DNA from: Streptomyces parvus
Lineage (GTDB): Bacteria > Actinomycetota > Actinomycetes > Streptomycetales > Streptomycetaceae
DNA: 64,000 nt
Assembly: GCF_032121415.1 (NCBI RefSeq)
Contig: NZ_CP135079.1
Location: 4,402,001 to 4,466,000, forward strand
Direction: 5' to 3'
Under the pieces are notes generated by a model. The model did no database searches. It worked only from the letters and a program-made list of their open reading frames with translations, and had not been told where the DNA came from. Each line of letters begins with the position of its first letter. Position 1 is the stretch's first letter. Below are positions 31,592 through 39,746 of this stretch, piece by piece. Made by a program: the position numbers and the translations under genes.

Positions 31592-32506
31592 TCACGCCCG
31601 CTCGTCGACCCGGGTGGAGCTGTCCGCGAGCGTCCGCACGGCGGCCGCGACCGCTGTGTACCGCTCGCGCGGGATGTCGTGCCCGACGCCCGGCTGGAGG
31701 ACGAGCCGGGCGTCGCGGATCGCAGCGGCGGTGGCGCGCCCCGCGGAGGGCTTGAGCAGTGGGTCGTCCGTCCCGTGCAGCACCAGCGCGGGGACGCGCA
31801 GTTCGGACAGGGACGGGCCGTGCCAGGCCGCGCCGATCTGGCGGGACTGGGCGTCCGGGTCCGCGATGCCGGAGTCCGCGTCGGCGGTGATCCGGTCCAG
31901 GGTCCCCGCCTCGTCGAAGGGGTAGCCGGGCGAGGCGCAGAGCCGCGCCACCGCGAGCCCTGCCGCGATCCGCTCCTCCCGGTCCCGGGCGGGCTTGATG
32001 CGGGCGAACTTCGCGAGCGTGCCGAGCCGCAGATGGCGGAAGGCCCGCAGCCCGGTCGCATCGCTGGGCAGCGACGCGGACGAGCTGAGCGTGCGCACCC
32101 GGTCCGGGTGGCGCAGGGCGACGCGCTGGGCGACCACCCCGCCCAGCGAGTGCCCGAAGAGATGCGCCGACTCCCAGCCGAGCGCGTCCATGACGGCGAC
32201 GGCGTCGTCGGCCATGTCCTCGGCGGTGTAGGCGCCTCCGCGACCTGCGGCCAGGGCGGCGAAGGGGTTGCCCCGTGAGGTGTTCCTCGGCAGCCGGGTG
32301 GACTCGCCGGCATCCCGCTGGTCGTAGCGGGCGACGGCGAACCCGGCGTCGGCGAAGGCCGCGCACAGCTGTCCGGGCCACCAGTGCCGGGAGACCGCGA
32401 GCCCCATCACCAGGAGCAGCGGTTCGCCGTCCGCGCCCTCCTGGAGCCGGTCGTGGGCGAGCTCGACGGCGCCGTTGCGGGCGAAGCGGCGTTCGGTCCA
32501 GGTCAT
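31592..32506 (-). CDS. Alpha/beta hydrolase
   Basis: 304 residues from ATG 32506, with AAGGAG 6 nt upstream. Oxyanion region LLLVMGLAVSRHWW, YDQRDAGES, nucleophile elbow HLFGHSLGGVVAQ, Asp in VLHGTDDPLLKP and His in PGVGHDIPRE complete the Ser-Asp-His triad, as in epoxide hydrolase/esterase-like proteins. The substrate is unknown. It is divergent from a TetR gene with which it shares a perfect 35-bp palindrome, so it is likely the gene that regulator represses and may act on the inducer. Confidence 0.9.
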   Translation of the reverse strand: MTWTERRFARNGAVELAHDRLQEGADGEPLLLVMGLAVSRHWWPGQLCAAFADAGFAVARYDQRDAGESTRLPRNTSRGNPFAALAAGRGGAYTAEDMADDAVAVMDALGWESAHLFGHSLGGVVAQRVALRHPDRVRTLSSSASLPSDATGLRAFRHLRLGTLAKFARIKPARDREERIAAGLAVARLCASPGYPFDEAGTLDRITADADSGIADPDAQSRQIGAAWHGPSLSELRVPALVLHGTDDPLLKPSAGRATAAAIRDARLVLQPGVGHDIPRERYTAVAAAVRTLADSSTRVDERA

Positions 32507-32530
32507 GGCGGGCTCCTTCGACGGCGAGCG

Positions 32531-32565
32531 GTCTAATACTGCGAACAGTGTTCGCAGTATTAGAC
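32531..32565. promoter_or_regulatory. Perfect 35-bp palindromic operator
   Basis: Two exact 17-bp arms around one base, core CTGCGAACAGTGTTCGCAG, 25 nt from the hydrolase ATG and 40 nt from the tetR start. The AT-rich outer parts (CTAATACT / AGTATTAG) could provide -10 elements for both directions. Confidence 0.8.
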
Positions 32566-32604
32566 TACAGCCGAAGCCTGGCGACCTACAGGAAGGTGCG
32601 GACC

Positions 32605-33297
32605 GTGGCCGACCGAGAGACCCGGCCGCCGACCGTCTGGTCACGCCCGGGCCGGGGCGCCCGGGGGCCCGCGCCGGAACGCAGCCGCCCCCAGATCACC
32701 GCCGCCGCACTCGCCCTCGCCGACGAGGAGGGCCTGGCGGCTGTGTCGATGCGCGCGCTCGCGCAGCGGCTGGGTACGGGGCCGGCCTCGCTCTACCGTT
32801 ATGTGGCGAGCCGGGACGAGCTGCTGGACCTGATGGCGGACGCGGTCGCGGGAGAGCTGGACCTCTCCGCCCCCAGCGGCGACTGGCTGGACGACCTCGT
32901 CGGCCTGGCTCTCCAGTCCAAGGCCGCGCACGTCCGGCATCCGTGGCTGGCTGATCTGAACGACCGGCGCGGTGAGGTGCTGGGGCCGCACGCCATCGAC
33001 TACCTCGATCACGCGCTCGGGATCCTGGCCCCCGCGCCCGGCACCGCCGGGCAGAAACTGGAGGCCATCGGCCTCCTCGGTGGTCTGGCCACCCTCTTCG
33101 CCCGCCGCGAGGCCCTTGCGGAAGGACCGGGCGACCCGCCCGCCCGGGCGGCCCGTCTGGCGGCGGTGGCCGCCGAGGGCCGCCATCCCCATCTCCTCGC
33201 CGCCCTCACCGAGGCCGGCGGCCCGCCGCCGGCCGACCGGGACGCCCTGTTCGTACGACTCGTGCGGCGAGTGCTTCCGGCGATGCTCGCCCCATAG
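32605..33297 (+). CDS. TetR/AcrR-family repressor
   Basis: 230 residues from GTG 32605, with AGGAAGG 8 nt upstream. The HTH is at about residues 27-72 (SRPQITAAALALADEEGLAAVSMRALAQRLGTGPASLYRYVASRDELLDLM), the pattern of TetR proteins with a TetR_C_1-like effector domain. It is transcribed divergently from the hydrolase gene across a perfect palindrome, the classic arrangement for autorepression and control of the neighbour. Ligand unknown. Confidence 0.9.
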   Translation: MADRETRPPTVWSRPGRGARGPAPERSRPQITAAALALADEEGLAAVSMRALAQRLGTGPASLYRYVASRDELLDLMADAVAGELDLSAPSGDWLDDLVGLALQSKAAHVRHPWLADLNDRRGEVLGPHAIDYLDHALGILAPAPGTAGQKLEAIGLLGGLATLFARREALAEGPGDPPARAARLAAVAAEGRHPHLLAALTEAGGPPPADRDALFVRLVRRVLPAMLAP

Positions 33298-33302
33298 CCG
33301 AC

Positions 33303-33330
33303 GGGCGACCGCACAGCCGTGCGGTCGCCC
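33303..33330. terminator. Bidirectional hairpin between tetR and msrA
   Basis: Perfect 12-bp arms GGGCGACCGCAC (33303-33314) and complement (33319-33330), 4-nt loop. Confidence 0.8.
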
Positions 33331-33361
33331 TCGTCCGGTGCCCCCGGACGCCCGGGGGGGA

Positions 33362-34027
33362 TCAGCCCTCGGCCGGGGCCACGCCGATCGGGCAGGAGAC
33401 GCCCGTGCCGCCGATGCCGCAGTAGCCGCCCGGGTTCTTGTCCAGGTACTGCTGGTGGTACGCCTCCGCCGGCCAGAACGGGCGGCCCTCGGCCGGGAGG
33501 ATCTCCGTGGTGATCTCCCGGTGGCCCGAGGCCGTCAGGACCTTCTGGTACGCCTCACGGGAGGCGTCGGCCGCCGCGGCCTGGGCGGGGGAGTGGGTGT
33601 AGACCGCGGAGCGGTACTGGGTGCCCACGTCGTTGCCCTGGCGGAAGCCCTGGGTCGGGTTGTGCGACTCCCAGAACAGCTTCAGCAGCTCCTCGTACGA
33701 CACGACGGCCGGGTCGAAGACGACGCGTACCGCCTCCGTGTGCCCGGTCAGACCCGAGCAGGCCTCCTCGTAGGTGGGGTTCTCCGTGTAGCCGCCCTGG
33801 TAGCCGACCAGCGTCGTCCACACGCCCTCCGCCTGCCAGAACGTCCGCTCCGCGCCCCAGAAACAGCCCAGCGCGAAGTCCGCCACCTCCAGACCCTCGG
33901 GGTACGGGCCCACCAGCGGATTGCCGAGGACCGTGTGGCGGGAGGGGACGGTGAATTCGGGGACGGGGCGGCCGCGCAGGGCCTCCTCCGGGGTGGGGAG
34001 CACGGGGGTGCGGTGGTTCAGGAACAT
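33362..34027 (-). CDS. msrA: Peptide-methionine (S)-S-oxide reductase
   Basis: 221 residues from ATG 34027, with GAGGAG 6 nt upstream. The active site GCFWGAER puts the catalytic Cys at 55; GYQGGYTENPTYEEACSGLTGHTEAV and YRSAVYTH are also typical. The C-terminus KNPGGYCGIGGTGVSCPIG supplies the resolving cysteines. It repairs oxidised methionine using thioredoxin. The N-terminal extension of about 45 residues is usual in actinobacterial and long-form MsrA. Confidence 0.95.
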   Translation of the reverse strand: MFLNHRTPVLPTPEEALRGRPVPEFTVPSRHTVLGNPLVGPYPEGLEVADFALGCFWGAERTFWQAEGVWTTLVGYQGGYTENPTYEEACSGLTGHTEAVRVVFDPAVVSYEELLKLFWESHNPTQGFRQGNDVGTQYRSAVYTHSPAQAAAADASREAYQKVLTASGHREITTEILPAEGRPFWPAEAYHQQYLDKNPGGYCGIGGTGVSCPIGVAPAEG

Positions 34028-34138
34028 GCGGGGCTCCTCCGAGGTCGGTGTTCGCTACCTACAACACAGGGGGCGGCCTCCGGGATTCCGGCCGGGGCGG
34101 GCTGATCGGCCAGTCCGCCATCGCCGTGCAGCCGAGAA

Positions 34139-34166
34139 GGGCCGGCCCGCCGCGACGGGCCGGCCC
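34139..34166 (-). terminator. Terminator of the 34201-35304 gene
   Basis: 11-bp arms GGGCCGGCCCG (34139-34149) and CGGGCCGGCCC (34156-34166), 6-nt loop. Confidence 0.75.
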
Positions 34167-34200
34167 CCGAACCCGCCGCGGGCCGCCCGCCACGCCGTGA

Positions 34201-35304
34201 TCAGTGCGGCAGCGTCGCCGGGCTGCCGCCGTTCGCCTCGTACCCCGCGACGGCCAGCGCCCGGTAGACCGTGTACCGAGCGGCCGGGTCCGGCTCCGCC
34301 GTCCACGGCAGCGCGCCCACGTGGCCGTCGATCCGGACCAGCTGGTGCATCGCCTCCGACCAGCGCTCCATGTGCACCAGGAACAGCACCAGGAGGTGGC
34401 GGACATGGGCCAGCATCGGGTCGTCCTGCCGGGCCGCGTGCACCGCGAACATCGCACCCTCGACCGCCTTCGTCACCACCTGGCTGCGGTAGAAGCCCTG
34501 CACCAGGTTGACCTCCGGCAGGTGCTCGTACACCGCGAACAGCGGCAGCGCCGCCAGCAGCGAACCCTGCGGGGCGCGGGCGGCGGCGGCCGTGGCGAAG
34601 GCCTCGGCGTCCTTGCGCGAACCGTGCCACCTCTCGGAGTGGAAGTGCAGCGCCGCGATGTGCGCGCCCATGTGCGCCGGAGCCCGGTCGATGATCTTCG
34701 CCCACAGCTGGTCGAACTGCTCGGGGGTGTAGCCCAGGCCCCGGGCCACCGCCAGCTCCACGATGTACGGCACGGGGTCGCCCGGCGCGAGCAGGGCCGC
34801 CTCGCCGCAGACCGTACGGGCCTCCTCCAGGATGATCCGGAAGTCGTCGCTGCCCGCAGCCGAGGACCGCCACGCCTGCTGCACCAGGAACTCCGCGTGC
34901 ACCGCCGCACCGCCCGCGTCCTTCGGGGACTCCGCGCGCCAGGCCCGCAGCCACGAACCGCCCCGGCCCGGCTGCTGCGCCAGCTCCAGCGAGGCCGCGC
35001 CCGCGAAGGCCTGCACCCGCTGCCAGCGCACCTCGCCCTCCTTCGGCGTCCCGGCCAGCAGCTGGGAGGCCGCCCGCCACTCCTGGGTGCCCTGGACCAC
35101 GTCGAGCACGTCCAGGAGGTCCTGGTCGGGGCCCGGCATCCGGACGTCCAGCTCCTCCTGGCGGGCGAAGCCGTACGTGTCCGGGTCGGCGGCGTCCGGC
35201 GAACCGGGGGCGACCTGGCGGATACCGCCCCGGCGGCGCATCACCCAGGGGCCGACGACCGCCGCGAGCATGCACATCGCGAGCAGGAACAACAGAATCT
35301 CCAT
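34201..35304 (-). CDS. Membrane-anchored helical-repeat protein, unknown function
   Basis: 367 residues from ATG 35304. One N-terminal transmembrane helix (MEILLFLLAMCMLAAVVGPWVM) and a short linker lead to a cytoplasmic region of about 310 residues with TPR-like alternating helices (WRAASQLLAG, WLRAWRAESP, ADAPA-type repeats, MLAHVRHLLVLFLVHMERWSEAMHQLV). No catalytic motif is seen. A GACAAT box 6 nt before the ATG suggests a leaderless mRNA. It is divergent from metB, with only 67 nt between starts. Conserved in Streptomyces as far as I recall, never named. Confidence 0.75.
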   Translation of the reverse strand: MEILLFLLAMCMLAAVVGPWVMRRRGGIRQVAPGSPDAADPDTYGFARQEELDVRMPGPDQDLLDVLDVVQGTQEWRAASQLLAGTPKEGEVRWQRVQAFAGAASLELAQQPGRGGSWLRAWRAESPKDAGGAAVHAEFLVQQAWRSSAAGSDDFRIILEEARTVCGEAALLAPGDPVPYIVELAVARGLGYTPEQFDQLWAKIIDRAPAHMGAHIAALHFHSERWHGSRKDAEAFATAAAARAPQGSLLAALPLFAVYEHLPEVNLVQGFYRSQVVTKAVEGAMFAVHAARQDDPMLAHVRHLLVLFLVHMERWSEAMHQLVRIDGHVGALPWTAEPDPAARYTVYRALAVAGYEANGGSPATLPH

Positions 35305-35310
35305 GGCTCC

Positions 35311-35316
35311 ATTGTC
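35311..35316 (-). promoter_or_regulatory. Putative -10 box, leaderless start of the 35304 gene
   Basis: GACAAT on the minus strand, 6 nt before the ATG. Confidence 0.4.
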
Positions 35317-35357
35317 ACCGGAGCGCCGAGTGGCCGGTAAGGGCCTTTGCCAGGAAC

Positions 35358-35363
35358 TACGCT
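35358..35363 (+). promoter_or_regulatory. Putative -10 box, leaderless metB start
   Basis: TACGCT, 8 nt before ATG 35372; no ribosome-binding site. Confidence 0.45.
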
Positions 35364-35371
35364 CGGGCCTC

Positions 35372-36517
35372 ATGAGCGACCAGCACAGCTTCGAAACCCT
35401 CGCCATCCACGCGGGGAACACCGCCGACCCCCTCACCGGCGCGGTGGTTCCGCCGATCTACCAGGTCTCCACGTACAAGCAGGACGGCGTGGGCGGACTG
35501 CGCGGCGGATACGAGTACAGCCGCAGCGCCAACCCCACCCGCACCGCCCTGGAGGAGAACCTCGCGGCCCTCGAAGGCGGCCGCCGCGGACTCGCCTTCG
35601 CCTCCGGCCTCGCCGCCGAGGACTGCCTCCTGCGGACGCTGCTGACCCCCGGCGACCACGTGGTCATCCCGAACGACGCCTACGGCGGCACGTTCCGGCT
35701 GTTCGCGAAGGTCGCCTCGCGGTGGGGCGTGGAGTTCTCCGTGGCCGACACCTCGGACGTGGCCGCCGTACGGGCCGCGATCACCCCGCGCACCCAGGCG
35801 GTCTGGGTGGAGACCCCGTCCAACCCGCTGCTCGGCATCACCGACATCGCCGCCGTCGCCCAGGTCGCACACGAAGCCGGGGCCCGCCTCGTCGTCGACA
35901 ACACCTTCGCCTCGCCCTACCTCCAGCAGCCCCTCGCGCTCGGCGCGGACGTCGTCGTGCACTCCACCACCAAGTACATGGGGGGCCACTCCGACGTCGT
36001 CGGCGGCGCCCTCGTGGTCAGCGACCCGGAGCTCGCCGAGGAACTGGCGTACCACCAGAACGCCATGGGCGCGGTCGCCGGTCCCTTCGACGCCTGGCTC
36101 GTGCTGCGCGGCATCAAGACCCTCGCCGTCCGCATGGACCGGCACACCGAGAACGCCACCAAGGTCGCCGACCTGCTGACCCGGCACCCCAAGGTCTCCC
36201 AGGTCCTCTACCCGGGCCTGCCCGAGCACCCGGGCCACGAGGTCGCCGCCAAGCAGATGAAGGCCTTCGGCGGCATGGTGTCCTTCCGTGTCGCGGCCGG
36301 CGAGGAGGCGGCGGTCGAGGTCTGCAACCGCGCGAAGCTCTTCACGCTCGGCGAGTCCCTCGGCGGCGTGGAGTCGCTGATCGAGCACCCGGGCCGGATG
36401 ACGCACGCCTCCGTCGCCGGGTCCCTGCTGGAGGTCCCGGCCGACCTGGTCCGGATCTCCGTCGGCATCGAGAACGGCGACGACCTGCTCGCCGACCTCA
36501 CGCAGGCGCTGGGCTGA
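35372..36517 (+). CDS. metB: Cystathionine gamma-synthase / gamma-lyase
   Basis: 381 residues from ATG 35372. It is a Cys/Met-metabolism PLP enzyme: YEYSRSANPTRTALEENLAALEGG, FASGLAAEDCLLR, ETPSNPLLGITDI, VVDNTFASPYLQQPL and VHSTTKYMGGHSDVVGG, where the Lys binds PLP. The ESLGGVESLIEHPGRMTHAS segment completes the active site. Synthase (methionine synthesis from O-succinyl/acetylhomoserine) versus lyase (reverse transsulfuration) cannot be separated by eye; both activities occur in actinobacterial members. Confidence 0.93.
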   Translation: MSDQHSFETLAIHAGNTADPLTGAVVPPIYQVSTYKQDGVGGLRGGYEYSRSANPTRTALEENLAALEGGRRGLAFASGLAAEDCLLRTLLTPGDHVVIPNDAYGGTFRLFAKVASRWGVEFSVADTSDVAAVRAAITPRTQAVWVETPSNPLLGITDIAAVAQVAHEAGARLVVDNTFASPYLQQPLALGADVVVHSTTKYMGGHSDVVGGALVVSDPELAEELAYHQNAMGAVAGPFDAWLVLRGIKTLAVRMDRHTENATKVADLLTRHPKVSQVLYPGLPEHPGHEVAAKQMKAFGGMVSFRVAAGEEAAVEVCNRAKLFTLGESLGGVESLIEHPGRMTHASVAGSLLEVPADLVRISVGIENGDDLLADLTQALG

Positions 36518-36542
36518 TCCGGCGGCAGCGACGACAGTGACC

Positions 36543-36578
36543 CGAGGGGCGCCCGCCGGTGACGGCGGGCGCCCCTCG
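36543..36578. terminator. Bidirectional hairpin after metB
   Basis: Perfect 16-bp arms (36543-36558 and 36563-36578), 4-nt loop, between convergent genes. Confidence 0.85.
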
Positions 36579-36589
36579 CGTTCCGGTGT

Positions 36590-36787
36590 TCAGGCGCCCG
36601 CCTTCTCGTCCGCGTCCTCCAGCATCCCCCTGATCTGCTCGCGCAGTACGGGACCGTCCTCGTGTCCGTGGACCGACGCCGCGTGCTCGCTCGCGGCCCG
36701 GACGACCTCGTCCTCCTCACCGGTGAGAGTGAGGGTGCAGTTCATCTCGCTCGGATAGTTGCGGCAGTCCGCTGTCTTCCTGGTCAT
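36590..36787 (-). CDS. DUF1059 small protein
   Basis: 65 residues from ATG 36787 with GAGGAGG 5 nt upstream. It has the DUF1059 pattern: MTRKTADCRNYPSEMNCTLTLTGEEDEVVRAASEHAASVHG, with two conserved cysteines (DCR and NC) and a C-terminal helix. It is cytoplasmic and of unknown function; the Cys/His residues could bind a metal. Confidence 0.88.
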   Translation of the reverse strand: MTRKTADCRNYPSEMNCTLTLTGEEDEVVRAASEHAASVHGHEDGPVLREQIRGMLEDADEKAGA

Positions 36788-36857
36788 GACGGCCTCCTCG
36801 GCTCGTACGACAGCCGCTTCCTCCAGCGTAGGCCGCTCCCACCGGGGGCCCCACGGC

Positions 36858-37121
36858 TCACCAGCCCTCCAACGGCGGAGTGACCTGGGCCGGCTCGGTC
36901 ACCCACGGCTGCTCGACGCCGACCCAGACCAGGAACGCCACGAACACCAGGGCCAGCAGCCAGCCCGCCGTCCGGTGCGCCGCCCGGCGCAGCCGCAGAC
37001 GGCGTCGGCCGTGCCGGACCGCCTGCGCGGCCAGGCCGGGCGGCAGGACGGGATGCGGGCCGTCCAGCATCCGCCGGACCTGCTCCTCGCGCGGATCCGG
37101 ATCCTGGAGGCCGGCGCTCAC
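36858..37121 (-). CDS. Small single-pass membrane protein coupled to the ECF-like gene
   Basis: 87 residues from GTG 37121, whose GTGA overlaps the stop of the preceding gene, so translation is coupled. A charged cytoplasmic part (DPDPREEQVRRMLDGPHPVLPPGLAAQAVRHGRRRLRLRRAAHR) leads to one helix (TAGWLLALVFVAFLVWVGV) and a short outer tail. The pairing with a sigma-like gene suggests an anti-sigma-like partner, but no zinc-binding anti-sigma motif (HxxxCxxC) is present. Confidence 0.75.
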   Translation of the reverse strand: MSAGLQDPDPREEQVRRMLDGPHPVLPPGLAAQAVRHGRRRLRLRRAAHRTAGWLLALVFVAFLVWVGVEQPWVTEPAQVTPPLEGW

Positions 37122-37633
37122 GGCGTCACCCGGTCCCCGGGCGCGGAGGCCTGCCCGCGCCCCTTCGCCCCGGTCGACCCCCGCCGCCCCCCGCCCGCCC
37201 GCAGCGTCGCCACCGCCCGGGCGCACACCGCGCGGACCCGGTCGGCCGGCAGTCCGAGCAGGGCCGCCGTCTGCTCCTCGCCGACCTCCTCGTACATCCG
37301 CAGGACCAGCACCAGCCGCTCGATCGGGGTCAGCCGGTCCAGCAGACCGCCGCGCGGCCGCTGATGGCGCCGGGCCTCCCGGGCGAAGCGGAGAGCCAGC
37401 TCCCGGCGGGCCCGGTCGTAGGGGTCGCCGCCGTGCAGCCGGTCCCAGTCGGCGTACGTACGGGCGAGCGCCGCGCGCAGCAGCGCCTCGGCCCGGGCAT
37501 ACGTGCCCGGCGGCCGCGACGGTTCGCCGGTGAGCAGGGTCGCCGTGTGCAGCAGGCGTCCGCCCGCGCCCGCCACGAAGGCCTCGAACTCCAGGGCGCG
37601 GAGCCGGTCCCGGTGGGTCGCCCGCTCTGCCAT
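37118..37633 (-). CDS. Divergent ECF sigma-like protein
   Basis: 171 residues from ATG 37633 (a second ATG at 37642). The C-terminal part LLDRLTPIERLVLVLRMYEEVGEEQTAALLGLPADRVRAVCARAVATLR is a sigma region-4 helix-turn-helix. The N-terminal ~100 residues (FEAFVAGAGGRLLHTATLLTG, ARAEALLRAALARTYADWDR) resemble sigma region 2 of SigE-like SACE factors but are diverged. It may be an active ECF factor of the type common in Streptomyces or a derived regulator. It is co-translated with the membrane protein downstream. Confidence 0.75.
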   Translation of the reverse strand: MAERATHRDRLRALEFEAFVAGAGGRLLHTATLLTGEPSRPPGTYARAEALLRAALARTYADWDRLHGGDPYDRARRELALRFAREARRHQRPRGGLLDRLTPIERLVLVLRMYEEVGEEQTAALLGLPADRVRAVCARAVATLRAGGGRRGSTGAKGRGQASAPGDRVTP

Positions 37634-37704
37634 GCACCACATACGAGCCCCCGCGCACCGCCCCGGTCAAGAGTCCGGACGCGGGGGAGGGACGTGGGCG
37701 GCCG

Positions 37705-38235
37705 TCAGTCGGGCTGCGGCGGCTGGTGCGCGGCCTGCCGGTCGGCCAGCGACCCGTTGAAACGGGTGAGCAGGGCGCAGAACGTGTCCCGCTCCTCCTC
37801 CGTCCACCCGTCCGTCACCTGCGACATCAGCTCGCGCCGCGAGGCGCGGACCTCCTCCAGGCGGGCCTGACCGCGCGGCGACAGCTGGAGCACCACGGCC
37901 CGGCCGTCCTCCGGGTGCGACGTGCGCTTGACCAGACCGGTGTCGACGAGCGGGGCGACCTGCCGCGTCACCGTCGACGAGTCGATCCCCATCCCGGCCG
38001 CCAGCGCCTTGACACCCATCGGCCCTTCCCGGTCAAGGCGGTTCAGCAGCAGGTACGCCGCCCGGTCCATCGAGTTGCGGACCTGGCCGACACCGCCGAG
38101 GCGGGTCTGCTCGGCACGGCGGGCGAAGACCGCCACCTGGTGCTGGAGCGCGTCCAGCAGGCGGTCGGGGCCCGGGTGTTGGGGGGCGGTGCCCCCGGAA
38201 GGAGACGCAGCAGTCGTCATGTCCTGAGGGGGCAT
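37705..38235 (-). CDS. MarR-family transcriptional regulator
   Basis: 176 residues from ATG 38235 (ATG 38220 is an alternative). The winged helix is visible in MDRAAYLLLNRLDREGPMGVKALAAGMGIDSSTVTRQVAPLVDTGLVKRTSHPEDGRAVVLQLSPRG, with the DxR wing. N- and C-terminal helices form the dimer. It is divergent from ilvA across 156 nt, so it may control itself; a link to ilvA is not established. Confidence 0.9.
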   Translation of the reverse strand: MPPQDMTTAASPSGGTAPQHPGPDRLLDALQHQVAVFARRAEQTRLGGVGQVRNSMDRAAYLLLNRLDREGPMGVKALAAGMGIDSSTVTRQVAPLVDTGLVKRTSHPEDGRAVVLQLSPRGQARLEEVRASRRELMSQVTDGWTEEERDTFCALLTRFNGSLADRQAAHQPPQPD

Positions 38236-38378
38236 GGCCGGGGGCTCTCTTCGTGCGGTGTCGGATGGGTGGGGGACAGAGTACGCGGCCCCGGGGCAAC
38301 GCGTACCAGTGCCGCACAAACCCGCGGACACCACCGCAGGCCGCCATGGGCAAGTCTGCCGCGCCCGGTCCGAGCTGC

Positions 38379-38384
38379 AAGACT
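38379..38384 (+). promoter_or_regulatory. Possible -10 box, leaderless ilvA start
   Basis: AAGACT, 7 nt before ATG 38392; a weak match, but no ribosome-binding site is visible either. Confidence 0.3.
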
Positions 38385-38391
38385 TGCGGGC

Positions 38392-39621
38392 ATGAACTTC
38401 CGCGCGACCGCCCATCACCCGGCCCTGATCCTCGACGACGTCCGGGGCGCGCAGAAAATGCTGGACGGGGTGGCCCGGATGACCGCTCTGGAGGGGAGCC
38501 GCCATCTGACCGAGCTGGTCGGCGCCCCCGTCCACCTCAAGTGCGAGAACCTCCAGCGCACCGGCTCCTTCAAGCTGCGCGGCGCCTACGTCCGGATCTC
38601 AGGGCTCACCCCGGTGGAGCGGGCGGCCGGGGTGGTCGCCGCGAGTGCCGGGAACCACGCCCAGGGCGTCGCGCTCGCCTCGTCCCTCCTCGGCGTACGC
38701 TCCACGGTCTTCATGCCCGTCGGGGCGCCCCTGCCCAAGGTCGCCGCGACCCGGGAGTACGGGGCCGAGGTGCGGCTGCACGGCCAGGTCGTCGACGAGA
38801 CCCTCGCCGCCGCCCAGCGGTACGCGGAGGAGACCGGCGCGGTCTTCATCCACCCCTTCGACCACCCCGACATCATCGCGGGCCAGGGCACCGTCGGACT
38901 GGAGATCCTGGAGCAGTGCCCGGAGGTCCGCACGATCGTCCTCGGCATCGGCGGCGGCGGGTTCGCCGCGGGCGTCGCCGTCGCGGTGAAGGCCCTGCGC
39001 CCCGACGTCCGGATCGTCGGCGTCCAGGCCGAGGGCGCCGCCTGCTACCCGCCCTCCCTCGCCGCCGGGTACCCCGTCTCGCTGGACGCCCCGGCCACGA
39101 TGGCCGACGGCATCAAGGTGGGCCGCCCCGGCGACGTACCGTTCGCCCTCGTCGAGGAGCTGGTCGACGAGGTCCGCACGGTCACCGAGGACGAGCTGTC
39201 CAGCGCGCTGCTGCTCTGCCTGGAGCGGGCCAAGCTGGTCGTCGAGCCCGCCGGTGCCAGCCCGGTGGCCGCGCTGCTCAGCGACCCGAAGGCGTTCCGC
39301 GGGCCGGTCGTGGCCGTGCTGTCCGGCGGCAACGTCGACCCGCTCCTGATGCAGCGCATCCTGCGGCACGGGATGTCCGCGGCGGGCCGCTACCTCAGCC
39401 TGCGGCTGCGGCTCACCGACCGCCCGGGAGCCCTCGCAGCCCTGCTCGCCACGCTGACCGTGGCCGACGCCAACGTCCTCGACATCAGCCATGTGCGCAC
39501 CGACCCCCGCCTCGGGCTGGCCGAGGCGGAGGTCGACCTGTATCTGGAGACGAAGGGCCCGCAGCACTGCGCGGACGTCGAGGAGACGCTGCGAGCCGAG
39601 GGCTACCGGGTCATGGGCTGA
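38392..39621 (+). CDS. ilvA: Threonine ammonia-lyase (threonine dehydratase)
   Basis: 409 residues from ATG 38392. Fold-type II PLP enzyme: CENLQRTGSFKLRGAYVRI (PLP Lys), SAGNHAQGVALAS, VLGIGGGGFAAGVAVAVKAL (phosphate-binding glycine loop) and VVAVLSGGNVDP. A C-terminal ACT-like domain (SLRLRLTDRPGALAALLATL, NVLDISHVRTDPRLGLAEAEVDLYLET) suggests allosteric control. It deaminates threonine to 2-oxobutyrate for isoleucine synthesis or catabolism. The form is shorter than E. coli IlvA and closer to TdcB plus ACT, as usual in actinobacteria. Confidence 0.94.
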   Translation: MNFRATAHHPALILDDVRGAQKMLDGVARMTALEGSRHLTELVGAPVHLKCENLQRTGSFKLRGAYVRISGLTPVERAAGVVAASAGNHAQGVALASSLLGVRSTVFMPVGAPLPKVAATREYGAEVRLHGQVVDETLAAAQRYAEETGAVFIHPFDHPDIIAGQGTVGLEILEQCPEVRTIVLGIGGGGFAAGVAVAVKALRPDVRIVGVQAEGAACYPPSLAAGYPVSLDAPATMADGIKVGRPGDVPFALVEELVDEVRTVTEDELSSALLLCLERAKLVVEPAGASPVAALLSDPKAFRGPVVAVLSGGNVDPLLMQRILRHGMSAAGRYLSLRLRLTDRPGALAALLATLTVADANVLDISHVRTDPRLGLAEAEVDLYLETKGPQHCADVEETLRAEGYRVMG

Positions 39622-39746
39622 CCGTCCGCTTCGCTCCGTTTGGCCGGATCTCGGTGTTCAGCGCGCGATGCGGCCCCGCGAATCCTAGGATCGCCGAGTA
39701 GACGCGTACGGGCACAGTCGTCCACGAGTGACGGGGGAGCCTCTCC

